DNA of 64,000 bases. Source: Acidaminococcus timonensis (GTDB lineage: Bacteria; Bacillota; Negativicutes; Acidaminococcales; Acidaminococcaceae). Under the pieces are notes generated by a model. That model worked only from the letters and a program-made list of their open reading frames with translations. It did no database searches and was not told the DNA's origin. Below are positions 42,552 through 51,290 of this stretch, piece after piece. The DNA lies in assembly GCF_900106585.1 (NCBI RefSeq), contig NZ_FNWH01000006.1, forward strand, positions 930,001 to 994,000, written 5' to 3'. Within the stretch, counting starts at the first letter, position 1. Each line of letters begins with the position of its first letter. A program made the translations under genes and the position numbers.

Positions 42552-43284
42552 GGCCTTCCATCTCCTTTTCCAGATCGGCCAGCTCTTCCGGCGTCAGGTC
42601 CCGGTACTGGCCTTTTTTCATGCCCTCCAGGGTAAGGCTGCCCACCTGGATCCGTTTCAGGTGCTTCACCGGGAATCCGATGAAATCGCACATGCGTCGC
42701 ACCTGGCGGTTGCGGCCCTCATGGATGGTGATGGTGAACCGGGTCACATGCCTGGCCTCATCCACCTCCTGCACATACACCATGGCCGGCGCCGTAAGCC
42801 CGTCCTCCAGGGGAACCCCCAGCCGCAGCAGATCCAGCTTCTCTTCCGGGACCCTGCCCCGGACCTCCACCAGGTAGGTCTTGTTCACATGGTGGCTGGG
42901 ATGGGTCAGGTGCTGGGCCAGCTCCCCGTCGTTGGTCATGAGCAGCAGGCCCTCGGTCTGGTAGTCCAGCCGGCCCACCGGGTACAGCCGTTCCGGCACT
43001 TTCGCCACCAGGTCGGCCACCGTGGGGCGGCCCTGGGGATCCTTCATGGTGGTGACCACGCCCCGGGGCTTGTACAGCAGAAGGGTCCGCTTGGCGGTTT
43101 TCCGGCGCAGGGGTACCCCGTCCACCGCAATGGTGTCCCGGGGCCCCACCCGGGTGCCCAGTTCCGTGACCGTCCTGCCGTTCACGGCCACCCGTCCGGC
43201 GGTGATGTATTTTTCACATTCCCGGCGTGAAGCCACGCCGCAGGCTGCCATAACCTTCTGCAGCCGTTCCTTTTCCTGTTCCAT
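42544..43284 (-). CDS. rluB: RluB/RsuA-family pseudouridine synthase
   Basis: A 246-residue enzyme with an S4 RNA-binding domain (RLQKVMAACGVASRRECEKYITAG, 5-30) and catalytic domain with PVGRLDYQTEGLLLMTNDGELA (catalytic D) and EGRNRQVRRMCDFIGFPV. The motifs identify the RluB/E/F/RsuA branch; 23S U2605 is the expected target in Firmicutes. Next to scpAB as in most relatives. Confidence 0.92.
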   Translation of the reverse strand: MEQEKERLQKVMAACGVASRRECEKYITAGRVAVNGRTVTELGTRVGPRDTIAVDGVPLRRKTAKRTLLLYKPRGVVTTMKDPQGRPTVADLVAKVPERLYPVGRLDYQTEGLLLMTNDGELAQHLTHPSHHVNKTYLVEVRGRVPEEKLDLLRLGVPLEDGLTAPAMVYVQEVDEARHVTRFTITIHEGRNRQVRRMCDFIGFPVKHLKRIQVGSLTLEGMKKGQYRDLTPEELADLEKEMEGHE

Positions 43285-43289
43285 GCATT

Positions 43290-43841
43290 CTACTCCTTAA
43301 ACAATGGCTCCGGCCCTTCCGCCGTGCCGTCCAGCACTTCTTCCGGCAGCCGGGGCAGGTCTTCCAGGGAGTTGAACCCGAAAGCCTGCAGGAACTCCTC
43401 CGTGGTGCCGTACAGAATGGGCCGGCCGATCACTTCTTTCCGTCCCACTTCTCCCACCAGGCCCAGTTCCACCAGGGTGCCCAGCACCCCGTCCACCTTC
43501 ACGCCCCGGATGGCCTCCATCTCGCTTTTGGTCACCGGCTGGCGGAAGGCGATGATGGCCAGGGTCTCCATGGCCGCACTGGACAGTTTCACTTCCTGCT
43601 TTTCGTGGAGCCGCCGTACCAGCCCTGCCGCCTGCTTCTTCGTCACCAGCTGCCAGCCTCCGGCCACCTTCCGGAGCTCGATGCCCCGATCCTCCTTCCG
43701 GTACTCCCTTTGCAGGGCCTCCAGAAGATCCGCCACCTCGTCGGTGCTGCAGTAAAGGGCCGCGGCCGCCCTCTCCAGGCTCAGGGGGTCCCCGCTGGCA
43801 AACAGCAGGGCCTCCAGCTTAGCGGTTTTCGTCAGTTCCAT
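43290..43841 (-). CDS. scpB: Segregation and condensation protein B
   Basis: A 183-residue winged-helix protein. LEALLFASGDPLSLE, VTKKQAAGLVRRL, LSSAAMETLAIIAFRQPVTKSEMEAIRGVKVDGVLGTLVELGLV and YGTTEEFLQAFGFNSLEDLP are family marks. Forms the SMC-ScpA-ScpB condensin. AAAGGAGG before ATG; starts inside the scpA 3' end (23-base overlap). Confidence 0.95.
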   Translation of the reverse strand: MELTKTAKLEALLFASGDPLSLERAAAALYCSTDEVADLLEALQREYRKEDRGIELRKVAGGWQLVTKKQAAGLVRRLHEKQEVKLSSAAMETLAIIAFRQPVTKSEMEAIRGVKVDGVLGTLVELGLVGEVGRKEVIGRPILYGTTEEFLQAFGFNSLEDLPRLPEEVLDGTAEGPEPLFKE

Positions 43842-44547
43842 GGTGCCGTTCCTCCTTTGACGTCAGATACATGGGGGCAAAAGGGGCCTCTTGGACCAGG
43901 CCGATTTCCTTCAGCCGCAGCAGCTCCAGCACAGCCAGGAACACGCTGATGGTCTCGCTGTGGCTGCGGGGATTGCGGATCAGCTTCCGGAAGGCCAGGG
44001 GCTTTGTGCGCCCGGCCAGCTGCTCCCGGATGGCCTCCATCTTCTCCTGCACCGGAAATTCCTGCCGGGGGATCACCGGTTCCTCCTCCGGCCGGGCCGG
44101 CAGCAGGTTCGTCAGCGCCCGCAGCAAATCTGCCAGGGCATACCGTTTCACCTTCATGTACTTCTTCGTCAGGGGCAGGGGCCTGCGGGCCACCTGCAGG
44201 CTGGCCTCCTGCAGGCACTCCCGCAGAGCCGCCGCCTGGCGTTTGGTCTTCTGGTATTCCACCAGCATATCCACCAGCATCTGCCGGGGATCCGCCTCTT
44301 CCTCCTCTTCCTCCTCCGGATCCCTGGGCAGCAGCATCCGGCTCTTGATCTGCAGCAAAAGGGCCGCCATCAGCAGGAATTCGCTGGCTACATCCAGGTC
44401 GTACTCCTGCATGGCGTTCAGATAGGCGATGTATTGCTCCGTCACCGAAGCGATGGGGATGTCATAGATGTCAATCTTGTCCTTTTCGATCAGGTGGATC
44501 AGAAGATCCAGGGGACCCTGGAAATCCGCCAGTTTGATTTCGTACAA
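43819..44547 (-). CDS. scpA: Segregation and condensation protein A (kleisin)
   Basis: A 242-residue kleisin linking SMC heads. N-terminal helix-loop (DFQGPLDLLIHLIEKDKIDIYDIPIASVTEQYIAYL), an acidic central loop (DPEEEEEEEADPRQ) and a C-terminal winged helix (SETISVFLAVLELLRLKEIGLVQE). The start is a TTG at 44547; the ribosome site is weak (AAGGGGG), and no better start is visible. Sixteen bases after the M50 protease gene. Confidence 0.94.
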   Translation of the reverse strand: MYEIKLADFQGPLDLLIHLIEKDKIDIYDIPIASVTEQYIAYLNAMQEYDLDVASEFLLMAALLLQIKSRMLLPRDPEEEEEEEADPRQMLVDMLVEYQKTKRQAAALRECLQEASLQVARRPLPLTKKYMKVKRYALADLLRALTNLLPARPEEEPVIPRQEFPVQEKMEAIREQLAGRTKPLAFRKLIRNPRSHSETISVFLAVLELLRLKEIGLVQEAPFAPMYLTSKEERHHGTDENR

Positions 44548-44562
44548 TGGTCCCGGGCCCCC

Positions 44563-45186
44563 TTAGAAGAACAGGCCCAGGATGGCCTGGCACAGCGACA
44601 GGTACAGGGTGGCGATGGGCTGGATCACCACATTCCCGATACCCGTGAAGCACAGCACGATCAGGATCAGATTGCAGTAGGGCCCCACCAGCCGTTCATA
44701 GGCCAGTGCCTTGTCCAGGGGCAGCACCGTCCGCAGCACATTGTACCCGTCCATGGGAGGGATGGGGATCAGGTTGAAGAAGGCAAACCAGACATTATAC
44801 AGCATGAGCCAGTTCAGGAACAGGATCACGCCCCGTCCCGCCCTGAAATACTGCACAAAGAGCACCTGCAGGAACATGGACAGGAAGGCCACCAGAAGGT
44901 TGCTCCCCGGCCCGGCAAAGGCCACCTTCAGCATCCCCGTCCGGGGATCCGTATAGTACCGGGGATCCACCCGCACCGGTTTGGCCCAGCCGAAGCCCAC
45001 CAGCAGCAGCATCAGGGACCCGATCAGGTCCAGGTGGGCCAGGGGGTTCATGGTCAGCCGGCCGTCCGCTTCCGGGGTGGGATCCCCCAGGCTGTCAGAC
45101 ATGGCTCCGTGAGCATATTCATGCACCGTGATGGTAAACAGCAGTGCCGGGATCCGATAGATCACCGAAGCATCCAGATTCAGCAT
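44563..45186 (-). CDS. Site-2 protease family (M50) membrane protein
   Basis: A 207-residue integral membrane metalloprotease with five or so spans. HEYAH (23-27) gives the zinc histidines and glutamate; NLIPIPPMDGYNVLR supplies the third ligand (D). The compact, PDZ-less form occurs in most Firmicutes ahead of scpA; substrate unknown. First gene of the long minus-strand operon; AAAGGA ribosome site. Confidence 0.9.
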   Translation of the reverse strand: MLNLDASVIYRIPALLFTITVHEYAHGAMSDSLGDPTPEADGRLTMNPLAHLDLIGSLMLLLVGFGWAKPVRVDPRYYTDPRTGMLKVAFAGPGSNLLVAFLSMFLQVLFVQYFRAGRGVILFLNWLMLYNVWFAFFNLIPIPPMDGYNVLRTVLPLDKALAYERLVGPYCNLILIVLCFTGIGNVVIQPIATLYLSLCQAILGLFF

Positions 45187-45227
45187 ACAGAAAGTCCTTT
45201 CTGTGAGAAATTGATTTGATTCTTCTC

Positions 45228-45256
45228 ATGGTATCATAATACAGAAAAAGGGTCAA
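45228..45256 (-). promoter_or_regulatory. Promoter of the M50-scpAB-...-gpsA operon
   Basis: TTGACC (45251-45256), 17-base spacer, TACCAT (45228-45233). The -35 lies inside the codY terminator stem. Confidence 0.5.
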
Positions 45257-45280
45257 ACGGCTTTTGCCGCCTGACCCCAG
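45246..45280 (-). terminator. Terminator after codY
   Basis: GGGTCAGGCGGC-AAAA-GCCGTTTGACCC and five Ts on the minus strand. Confidence 0.85.
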
Positions 45281-45301
45281 GTCCCTTTGCTTCTCTTGTG
45301 C

Positions 45302-46078
45302 TTACTTCTTGTGTTCCTTCAGCCCGTCCCGCAGGTATTCGTTCAGGATGCGGACGTAGGTTCCCTTCATCCCCAGGGATTCGGTTTCCAGCACGCCGGC
45401 GCTTTCGAATTTACGCAGGGCGTTGACGATCACGCTCCGGGTGATGCCGGCCTGGTCGGCGATCTTGCTGGCAACCAGCAGGCCTTCGTTCCCGGGCAGT
45501 GCCTTCAGGATTTCGGAGATGGCTTCCAGTTCGCTGTAGCTCAGGTTGCTGAAGGCGATCTGGACCATGGCCTTCTTGCGGCTGGCTTCTTCGATGTGCA
45601 TGGCCTTGTCATGGAGCAGCTGCATGCCGATGACGGTGGCCGCGTATTCGCTGAGCAGCAGGTCGCTGTCCACGAATTCCTTCTTGAATTTGCCCAGGAT
45701 CAGGGTGCCCAGACGGACCCCGTTCCCGAAGATGGGGACCACTGTGGTGTATTTGCTTTCAAACAGGCATTTGGTGCCTTCGCTGAAGGCGCACATATTC
45801 TTCACCAGACGATAATTGGAAGAAGTTTCCCGGATGCCTTCCAGCCATTTCACGTATTCTGCCGGGAACCGGCCCACATCCAGCACTTTCTTGATCATCA
45901 GTTCACATTCGAAACCGTCCAGGATGGAATATCCCAGCAGTTCCCCGTCTTCAGAGACGATGTAGATATTCGCCTTGATGACATCCTTCAGAACTTCCGC
46001 CATCTTTTTATAGCTGACGGTTTCAGTGTTCTGCAGCAGTTTGTTGATCGCTCTCGTTTTTTCCAGTAACGCTAACAT
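45302..46078 (-). CDS. codY: GTP- and branched-chain amino acid-sensing repressor CodY
   Basis: A 258-residue global regulator. Residues 1-150 form the GAF ligand domain (LLEKTRAINKLLQ at the start; ILDGFECELM; FPAEYVKWL); residues about 180-250 form the winged helix (SKIADQAGITRSVIVNALRKFESAGVLETESLGMKGTYVRILNE). Senses GTP and branched-chain amino acids, controls nutrient genes. TAGGAGGG before ATG; 12 bases after xerC in the conserved topA-trmFO-xerC-codY cluster, here without hslVU. Confidence 0.95.
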   Translation of the reverse strand: MLALLEKTRAINKLLQNTETVSYKKMAEVLKDVIKANIYIVSEDGELLGYSILDGFECELMIKKVLDVGRFPAEYVKWLEGIRETSSNYRLVKNMCAFSEGTKCLFESKYTTVVPIFGNGVRLGTLILGKFKKEFVDSDLLLSEYAATVIGMQLLHDKAMHIEEASRKKAMVQIAFSNLSYSELEAISEILKALPGNEGLLVASKIADQAGITRSVIVNALRKFESAGVLETESLGMKGTYVRILNEYLRDGLKEHKK

Positions 46079-46089
46079 AGTAGTCCCTC

Positions 46090-47025
46090 CTAGGCCCTTG
46101 GATGATGTTTCTCATAAACCGCAGTCAGCCGCTCTGCGGTTACATGGGTATAGATTTGTGTCGTGGACAGGCTGGCATGCCCCAAAAGTTCCTGCACCGC
46201 CCGCAGATCCGCCCCGTGATCCAGCAGATGGGTGGCAAAGGTATGCCGGATGGTATGGGGGCTGATGTGTTTCTGCAGAGCAGCCATTTCCACGTATTTG
46301 TCCAGGATTCTCCGTACGCTCCTTGCTGACAGCGGAGTACCCCGGCTGTTGACGAAAACATAAGCATGAGACGGCACCCGGTACTTTTCCATCAGGACCC
46401 GGCGGCTCTCCCTCAGATAGGCATCCAGGGCTTTCACACAGGGATGGCCCAGGGGGACCAGCCGTTCTTTGTGGCCTTTCCCCATAAGCACTGCGTACCG
46501 GTTGCCCAAATCCAGGCGGGTCAGTATAAGTCCCACCAGTTCCGAAACACGGCACCCTGTAGAATAGAGGAATTCCAGAATCGCCCGGTCCCGCCGTCCC
46601 AGGACCGTGGTCAGGTCCGGCAGCCGCAGCAGCAGATCGATTTCGAACTCTTCCAAAAATACAGGGAGCTTCTTTTCCAGTTTGGGCGTCCGCACCTTCA
46701 GGAAGGGATTGGCCGGAATATGGCCCTCCCGCCTGAGGAAGCGGTAGAACGAACGCAGGGCGGACACCCTCCGGGCAATGGTCCGGCGGGCAAGGCCCTG
46801 ATCATGGAGTTGCGCCAGGTAAGCACGGATATCCAAAAGACGGACCTTCCCCCACTCCACCGGAGTCATCCGGGTTTCCAGGAATTCATGGAAACGGAGC
46901 AGATCATCCCGGTAATTCACAATGGTCAGGGGCGAAGCGTCCTTTTCCACCTCCAGATAGGTGAAAAACGCCTCCGCTTCCCCATCCCTCAAGGGTTGTG
47001 GTGTCAGGTCCTTCTTTCTTTCCAT
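46090..47025 (-). CDS. xerC: Tyrosine recombinase XerC-like
   Basis: A 311-residue site-specific recombinase for chromosome dimer resolution. N-terminal SAM-like domain (FFTYLEVEKDASPLTIVNYRDDLLRF), catalytic residues R (STGCRVSEL), K (GKGHKERLVPLG), H-x-x-R (SPHTIRHTFATH), H (LGHASLSTTQIYTH) and nucleophile Y of IYTH. Placement beside trmFO, topA and codY supports the housekeeping role. ATG 47025 has GAGG; the TTG at 47037 is less likely. Confidence 0.93.
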   Translation of the reverse strand: MERKKDLTPQPLRDGEAEAFFTYLEVEKDASPLTIVNYRDDLLRFHEFLETRMTPVEWGKVRLLDIRAYLAQLHDQGLARRTIARRVSALRSFYRFLRREGHIPANPFLKVRTPKLEKKLPVFLEEFEIDLLLRLPDLTTVLGRRDRAILEFLYSTGCRVSELVGLILTRLDLGNRYAVLMGKGHKERLVPLGHPCVKALDAYLRESRRVLMEKYRVPSHAYVFVNSRGTPLSARSVRRILDKYVEMAALQKHISPHTIRHTFATHLLDHGADLRAVQELLGHASLSTTQIYTHVTAERLTAVYEKHHPRA

Positions 47026-47088
47026 AGCCTGCCTCAAATTGTAGGAATTTTATTGAATTCTCGACAATTTCATACTACCATATTCAGA

Positions 47089-48405
47089 CTAATCATGCAA
47101 GTTCTTTTTTACATTTTCTAAAACTTTTAAACTTCTCCGGGCAATGGCCCCGTTCTTTTCCTTTTTGCCCCGGATCCGGGGGCCGTCCCAGGGAGCGATC
47201 AGGCCGAAGTTGATGTTCATGGGCTGGAAGTGTCTGACCTCCGGATTGCTGATGTAGTGGCTCAGGGCGCCCATGGCCGTCTCTTTCGGGAACACCACCC
47301 GGGGTTTGCCTGCCAGGGCCCGGGCCACATAGATCCCTGCCGCCAGGCCGGAAGCCGCGCTTTCCACATAGCCCTCCACCCCGGTCATCTGGCCGGCGAA
47401 GTAGAAATGGGGGTTGGTGCGCAGGGAATAATCGGCGTCCAGCAGCAGGGGGCTGTTCAGGTAGGAATTCTTGTGCATCACCCCGTAGCGGACGAACTCG
47501 GCATTTTCCAGGCCCGGGATCATCCGGAACACCCGGCGCTGTTCCGGCCATTTCAGATGGGTCTGGAAGCCCACGATGTTGTACAGGGTGCCGGCCCCGT
47601 TGTCCTGGCGCAGCTGCACCACGGCGTAGGGATCCTTCCCGGTACGGGGGTCGGGCAGGCCCACCGGTTTCAGGGGACCGAACCGCATGGTGTCCTCTCC
47701 CCGCAGGGCCATTTCCTCGATGGGCATGCAGGCCTCGAACACGTTGTGCTCGAAATCCTTCACAGGGGCCGTCTCCGCATGGCACAGCGCCTGCCAGAAC
47801 CGCAGGTATTCTTCCTGATTGAAAGGGCAGTTGTAGTAGGCCGCTTCCCCCTTGTCGTAGCGGGAGGCCTTGTACACTTTGCTCTGGTCCAGGGAATCCA
47901 CGGTGACGATGGGCGCCGCCGCATCAAAGAAATGGAAATAGTCCTTTTGGACCAGTTTCTGGATGGCTTCCGACAGGGCGCCGCTGGTCAGAGGGCCGCT
48001 GGCGGTGATCACGTAATCTTCCGGAGCGAACCGGCTGTAGTCGGTCACTTCCTCCTCCACCAGGGTGACCAGCGGATTTTCCCGGATGGTGCTGGTGACA
48101 CCCTGGGCGAACCCTTCCCGGTCCACGGCCAGAGCCCCGCCGGCAGGGACCTGGTGGGCGTCCGCTTCCCGGATGATCAGGGAATCCAGCTGCCGCATCT
48201 CCTCCTTCAGGAGGCCCACGGCGTTTTCAATGTTGTTGGCCCGCAGAGAATTGCTGCATACCAGCTCGCTGAACAGGGCCGTATGGTGGGCCGGGTCGCT
48301 TTTGCCCGGCCGCATTTCGTGCAGCACCACAGGGATGCCCTGCTTTGTCAGCTGCCAGGCCGCTTCGCAGCCCGCCAGCCCGGCACCGATAATATGGATG
48401 GTCAT
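47089..48405 (-). CDS. trmFO: tRNA (uracil-5-)-methyltransferase TrmFO
   Basis: A 438-residue folate- and FAD-dependent enzyme making m5U54 in t[18 protein letters not shown] (FAD), [12 protein letters not shown] (Cys near 53), [21 protein letters not shown] (catalytic Cys near 223), and [25 protein letters not shown] 48405 follows a weak site; a GTG at 48417 is the alternative. Normally directly after topA; here 790 bases of R1 repeat intervene. Confidence 0.94.
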   Translation of the reverse strand: MTIHIIGAGLAGCEAAWQLTKQGIPVVLHEMRPGKSDPAHHTALFSELVCSNSLRANNIENAVGLLKEEMRQLDSLIIREADAHQVPAGGALAVDREGFAQGVTSTIRENPLVTLVEEEVTDYSRFAPEDYVITASGPLTSGALSEAIQKLVQKDYFHFFDAAAPIVTVDSLDQSKVYKASRYDKGEAAYYNCPFNQEEYLRFWQALCHAETAPVKDFEHNVFEACMPIEEMALRGEDTMRFGPLKPVGLPDPRTGKDPYAVVQLRQDNGAGTLYNIVGFQTHLKWPEQRRVFRMIPGLENAEFVRYGVMHKNSYLNSPLLLDADYSLRTNPHFYFAGQMTGVEGYVESAASGLAAGIYVARALAGKPRVVFPKETAMGALSHYISNPEVRHFQPMNINFGLIAPWDGPRIRGKKEKNGAIARRSLKVLENVKKNLHD

Positions 48406-48434
48406 GGATCTACTCACTTTCTGTCTATGTTGTC

Positions 48435-49195
48435 GCGGAAAAAGGAAGGTCTTTTGTCCTTCCCGCGACGGCTGTGACGAACAGAAACAGCCTGGTCCCG
48501 GGGAAAAGGGAAGTCTTTTGTCCTTCCCTGAAAGGGAAGGGGGACCAGCCCTATGGCTGGTGGATAGGTTTATACACCGACCGTACGGGTAACACCGTCT
48601 GCTGCCAGTTGTCCGGTGTGCTAACCCCCTACCCGCAAGCGGGTCCTTTCCCCCTTTCAGGGGGACACAATTCTTTGTCCTTCCCGCGACGGCTGTGACG
48701 AACAGGAACAGCCTGGTCCCGGGGAAAAGGGAAGTCTTTTGTCCTTCCCTGAAAGGGAAGGGGGACCAGCCCTATGGCTGGTGGATGGGTTTTTACACCG
48801 ACCGTACGAGTAACATTGTCTGCTCTCGTTTGTCCCGTGTGCTAACCCCCTACCCGCCAAGCGGGTCCTTTCCCCCTTTCAGGGGGACACAATTCTTTGT
48901 CCTTCCCGCGACGGCTGTGACGAACAGGAACAGCCTGGTCCCGGGGAAAAGGGAAGTCTTTTGTCCTTCCCTGAAAGGGAAGGGGGACCAGCCCTATGGC
49001 TGGTGGATAGGTTTTTACACCGACCGTACGGGTAACACTGTCTGCTCTCGTTTGTCCCGTGTGCTAACCCCCTACCCGCAAGCGGGTCCTTTCCCCCTTT
49101 CAGGGGGACACAAATCTTTTTCCCTTTTCCACGGGACTGGGAGACTCCTTCTCGTCGTCTCCGTCACGGGGGACACAAATCTTTGTCCTTCCCGC
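48435..49195 (-). repeat. R1 fold-back repeat array, locus 7 (reverse orientation, inside the topA-trmFO gap)
   Basis: Three full units in head-to-tail order. Each has a right end with long module (near 48460, 48690, 48905), short hairpin, tip CAGCC-CTAT-GGCTG, the core, and a left end with acccgc hairpin (near 48630, 48850, 49075). The units are almost identical, showing recent local duplication. No promoter was found inside. Confidence 0.9.
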
Positions 49196-49196
49196 C

Positions 49197-51272
49197 TTAT
49201 TTCTTCTTCAAACTGGCATTGGGACACTTCTCGTTGCTGCAGTGGAGCACGGTCTTTCCGCTGCGTTCCCGGTGTTCCAGCATCATGCTGCCGCACTGGG
49301 GGCACTTTTCGTCAGTGGGCTTGTCCCAGCTGACGAACCGGCAGGTGGGATAATTGCTGCACCCGTAGAACAGCCGCCCGGTCTTGCTGTGCCGCTCGAT
49401 CAGATCGCCTCCGCACTTGGGGCACTTGACTCCGATCTTCACCAGGATGGGCTTGGTATTCCGGCATTCCGGGAACCCGGGGCAGGCCAGGAACCGGCCG
49501 TGGCGCCCTTCCTTGATCACCATGAACCGGCCGCATTTCTCGCATCGGATGTCCGTGACCTCGTCCTTGTGTTCCACCACCGGAATCTCCGCGTCCGCCA
49601 CTTTCAGGGCTTTCTCGAAGGGCACGTAGAACTCCCGCAGCACTGTTTCCTTGTCGGTCTTGTGCTCGCTGATGGCATCCAGCTCGCTTTCCATGTGGGC
49701 ACTGAAGGGCACATCGATGAAGCTGGAAAAATAATGGGTCAGCATGTCGATGGTCTGGTTCCCCAGCGGCGTGGGCATCAGCTTCTTCCCTTCCTTGGCC
49801 ACGTACCCCCTGGCCAGGATGGTCTGGATGATGGGGGAATAGGTGCTGGGGCGGCCGATGCCCTTTTCTTCCAGTTCCTTTACCAGGGTGGCTTCCGTAA
49901 AGTACGCCGGCGGTTCCGTAAAGTGCTGCACCGCTTCGTTCACCTTGATCAGATTCAGTTCCGTCCCCTTCTCCAGGGCCGGTACCTTTTTGTCCTTTTC
50001 CTCGTCCTTCCGGTCCGCCAGTTTCAGGAACCCGTCGAACTTCACCACAGAGCCTGTGGCTTTCAGTTCGTAGCTGTCCCCTTTGATGGTGAGGGTGGTC
50101 AGGGTGCTGACGCTGCTGGCCATCTGGCTGGCTACGGTGCGCTTCCAGATCAGGGTGTACAGCCGCAGCTGATCCCGGTCCAGGAACTTGCTCATCTCTT
50201 CCGGGGTCCGGTTCACGCTGGTAGGCCGGATGGCCTCATGGGCCTCCTGGGCATTCTTCCGGCTGCTGTACACATTGGGCTTTTGGGGCAGGTAGCTGTC
50301 GCCGTAGTTCTCACCCACATAATCCCGGATCTCTGCCACCGCCGCCGAGGCCAGGTGCACCGAGTCGGTACGCATGTAGGTGATCAGGCCCACAGAACCC
50401 TTCCGTCCCAGGGTGACCCCTTCGTACAGCTGCTGGGCCAGCATCATGACCTTCTTCGTGGAGAAGTTCAGCTTCTTGTTGGCCTCCTGCTGCAGGCTGG
50501 AGGTGGTGAAGGGCGCCGCCGGTTTCCGCAGCCGGTCCCGTACGGAACAGTCCGTCACCTGGTACCGGGCCTTCTTCAGATCCTCCGTCACCTGGTCCGC
50601 TTCCTGTTTGTTGTGGATGGCCAGCTTTTTTCCGTCCTTTTTGGTGACTTCCGCCGTGATTTTGGGCGTCTTCCCCGGAGCCAGGGTTACAGAGCTGGTC
50701 CAGTATTCCTCGGGCTGGAAGTCGTCGATGGCCTTCTGCCGGTCGCAGATGATCTTCACGGCCACGCTCTGGACACGGCCGGCGCTGAGGCCCTTGCGGA
50801 TTTTCCGCCACAGAAGCGGGCTCAGCTGATAGCCTACGATCCGGTCCAGGATCCGCCGGGTCTGCTGGGCGTCCACCATGTCCATGTCGATGGCATGGGG
50901 TTCTTTCAGGGCCCCCTTGATGGCGGTCTGGGTAATTTCATGGAAGGAAATCCGGCAGGGCGACGCCGGATCCACGCCCAGGATGTAGCTCAGATGCCAG
51001 GAGATGGCCTCCCCTTCCCGGTCCGGGTCCGTTGCCAGATAGATCTTGTCGGCCTTTTTGGCCAGGGTCTTCAGTTCCTTGATCAGCGGACCTTTGCCCC
51101 GGATATTGATGTATTTGGGTGTGAAATCATGCTCCACGTCCACCCCGAACTGGCTCTTGGGCAGGTCACGCAAATGGCCCATGGAGGCACGGACGGTGAA
51201 CGTCCTGCCCAGGAACTTCTCGATGGTTTTGGCTTTGGTAGGGGATTCCACGATGACCAGTTTGTTTGTCAC
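49197..51272 (-). CDS. topA: DNA topoisomerase I
   Basis: A 691-residue type IA topoisomerase relaxing negative supercoils. TOPRIM (LVIVESPTKAKTIEKFLG; ATDPDREGEAISWHL), the active-site tyrosine in GLITYMRTDSVHL (near 300), and three C-terminal zinc ribbons (CEKCGRFMVI...CPGFPEC; CPKCGGDL...CSNYPTC; CPQCGSMM...CSNEKC). Start is GTG at 51272 with TAGGAGG. The stop at 49197 abuts the R1 array by a single base, so the array was inserted or grew right at the gene end. Confidence 0.96.
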   Translation of the reverse strand: MTNKLVIVESPTKAKTIEKFLGRTFTVRASMGHLRDLPKSQFGVDVEHDFTPKYINIRGKGPLIKELKTLAKKADKIYLATDPDREGEAISWHLSYILGVDPASPCRISFHEITQTAIKGALKEPHAIDMDMVDAQQTRRILDRIVGYQLSPLLWRKIRKGLSAGRVQSVAVKIICDRQKAIDDFQPEEYWTSSVTLAPGKTPKITAEVTKKDGKKLAIHNKQEADQVTEDLKKARYQVTDCSVRDRLRKPAAPFTTSSLQQEANKKLNFSTKKVMMLAQQLYEGVTLGRKGSVGLITYMRTDSVHLASAAVAEIRDYVGENYGDSYLPQKPNVYSSRKNAQEAHEAIRPTSVNRTPEEMSKFLDRDQLRLYTLIWKRTVASQMASSVSTLTTLTIKGDSYELKATGSVVKFDGFLKLADRKDEEKDKKVPALEKGTELNLIKVNEAVQHFTEPPAYFTEATLVKELEEKGIGRPSTYSPIIQTILARGYVAKEGKKLMPTPLGNQTIDMLTHYFSSFIDVPFSAHMESELDAISEHKTDKETVLREFYVPFEKALKVADAEIPVVEHKDEVTDIRCEKCGRFMVIKEGRHGRFLACPGFPECRNTKPILVKIGVKCPKCGGDLIERHSKTGRLFYGCSNYPTCRFVSWDKPTDEKCPQCGSMMLEHRERSGKTVLHCSNEKCPNASLKKK

Positions 51273-51290
51273 GATTTTTCCTCCTAAGTG

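Noticed and set aside
46090-47025. XerC as integrase of a mobile island
   Set aside because: It sits in the conserved trmFO-xerC-codY order and has housekeeping length and motifs.
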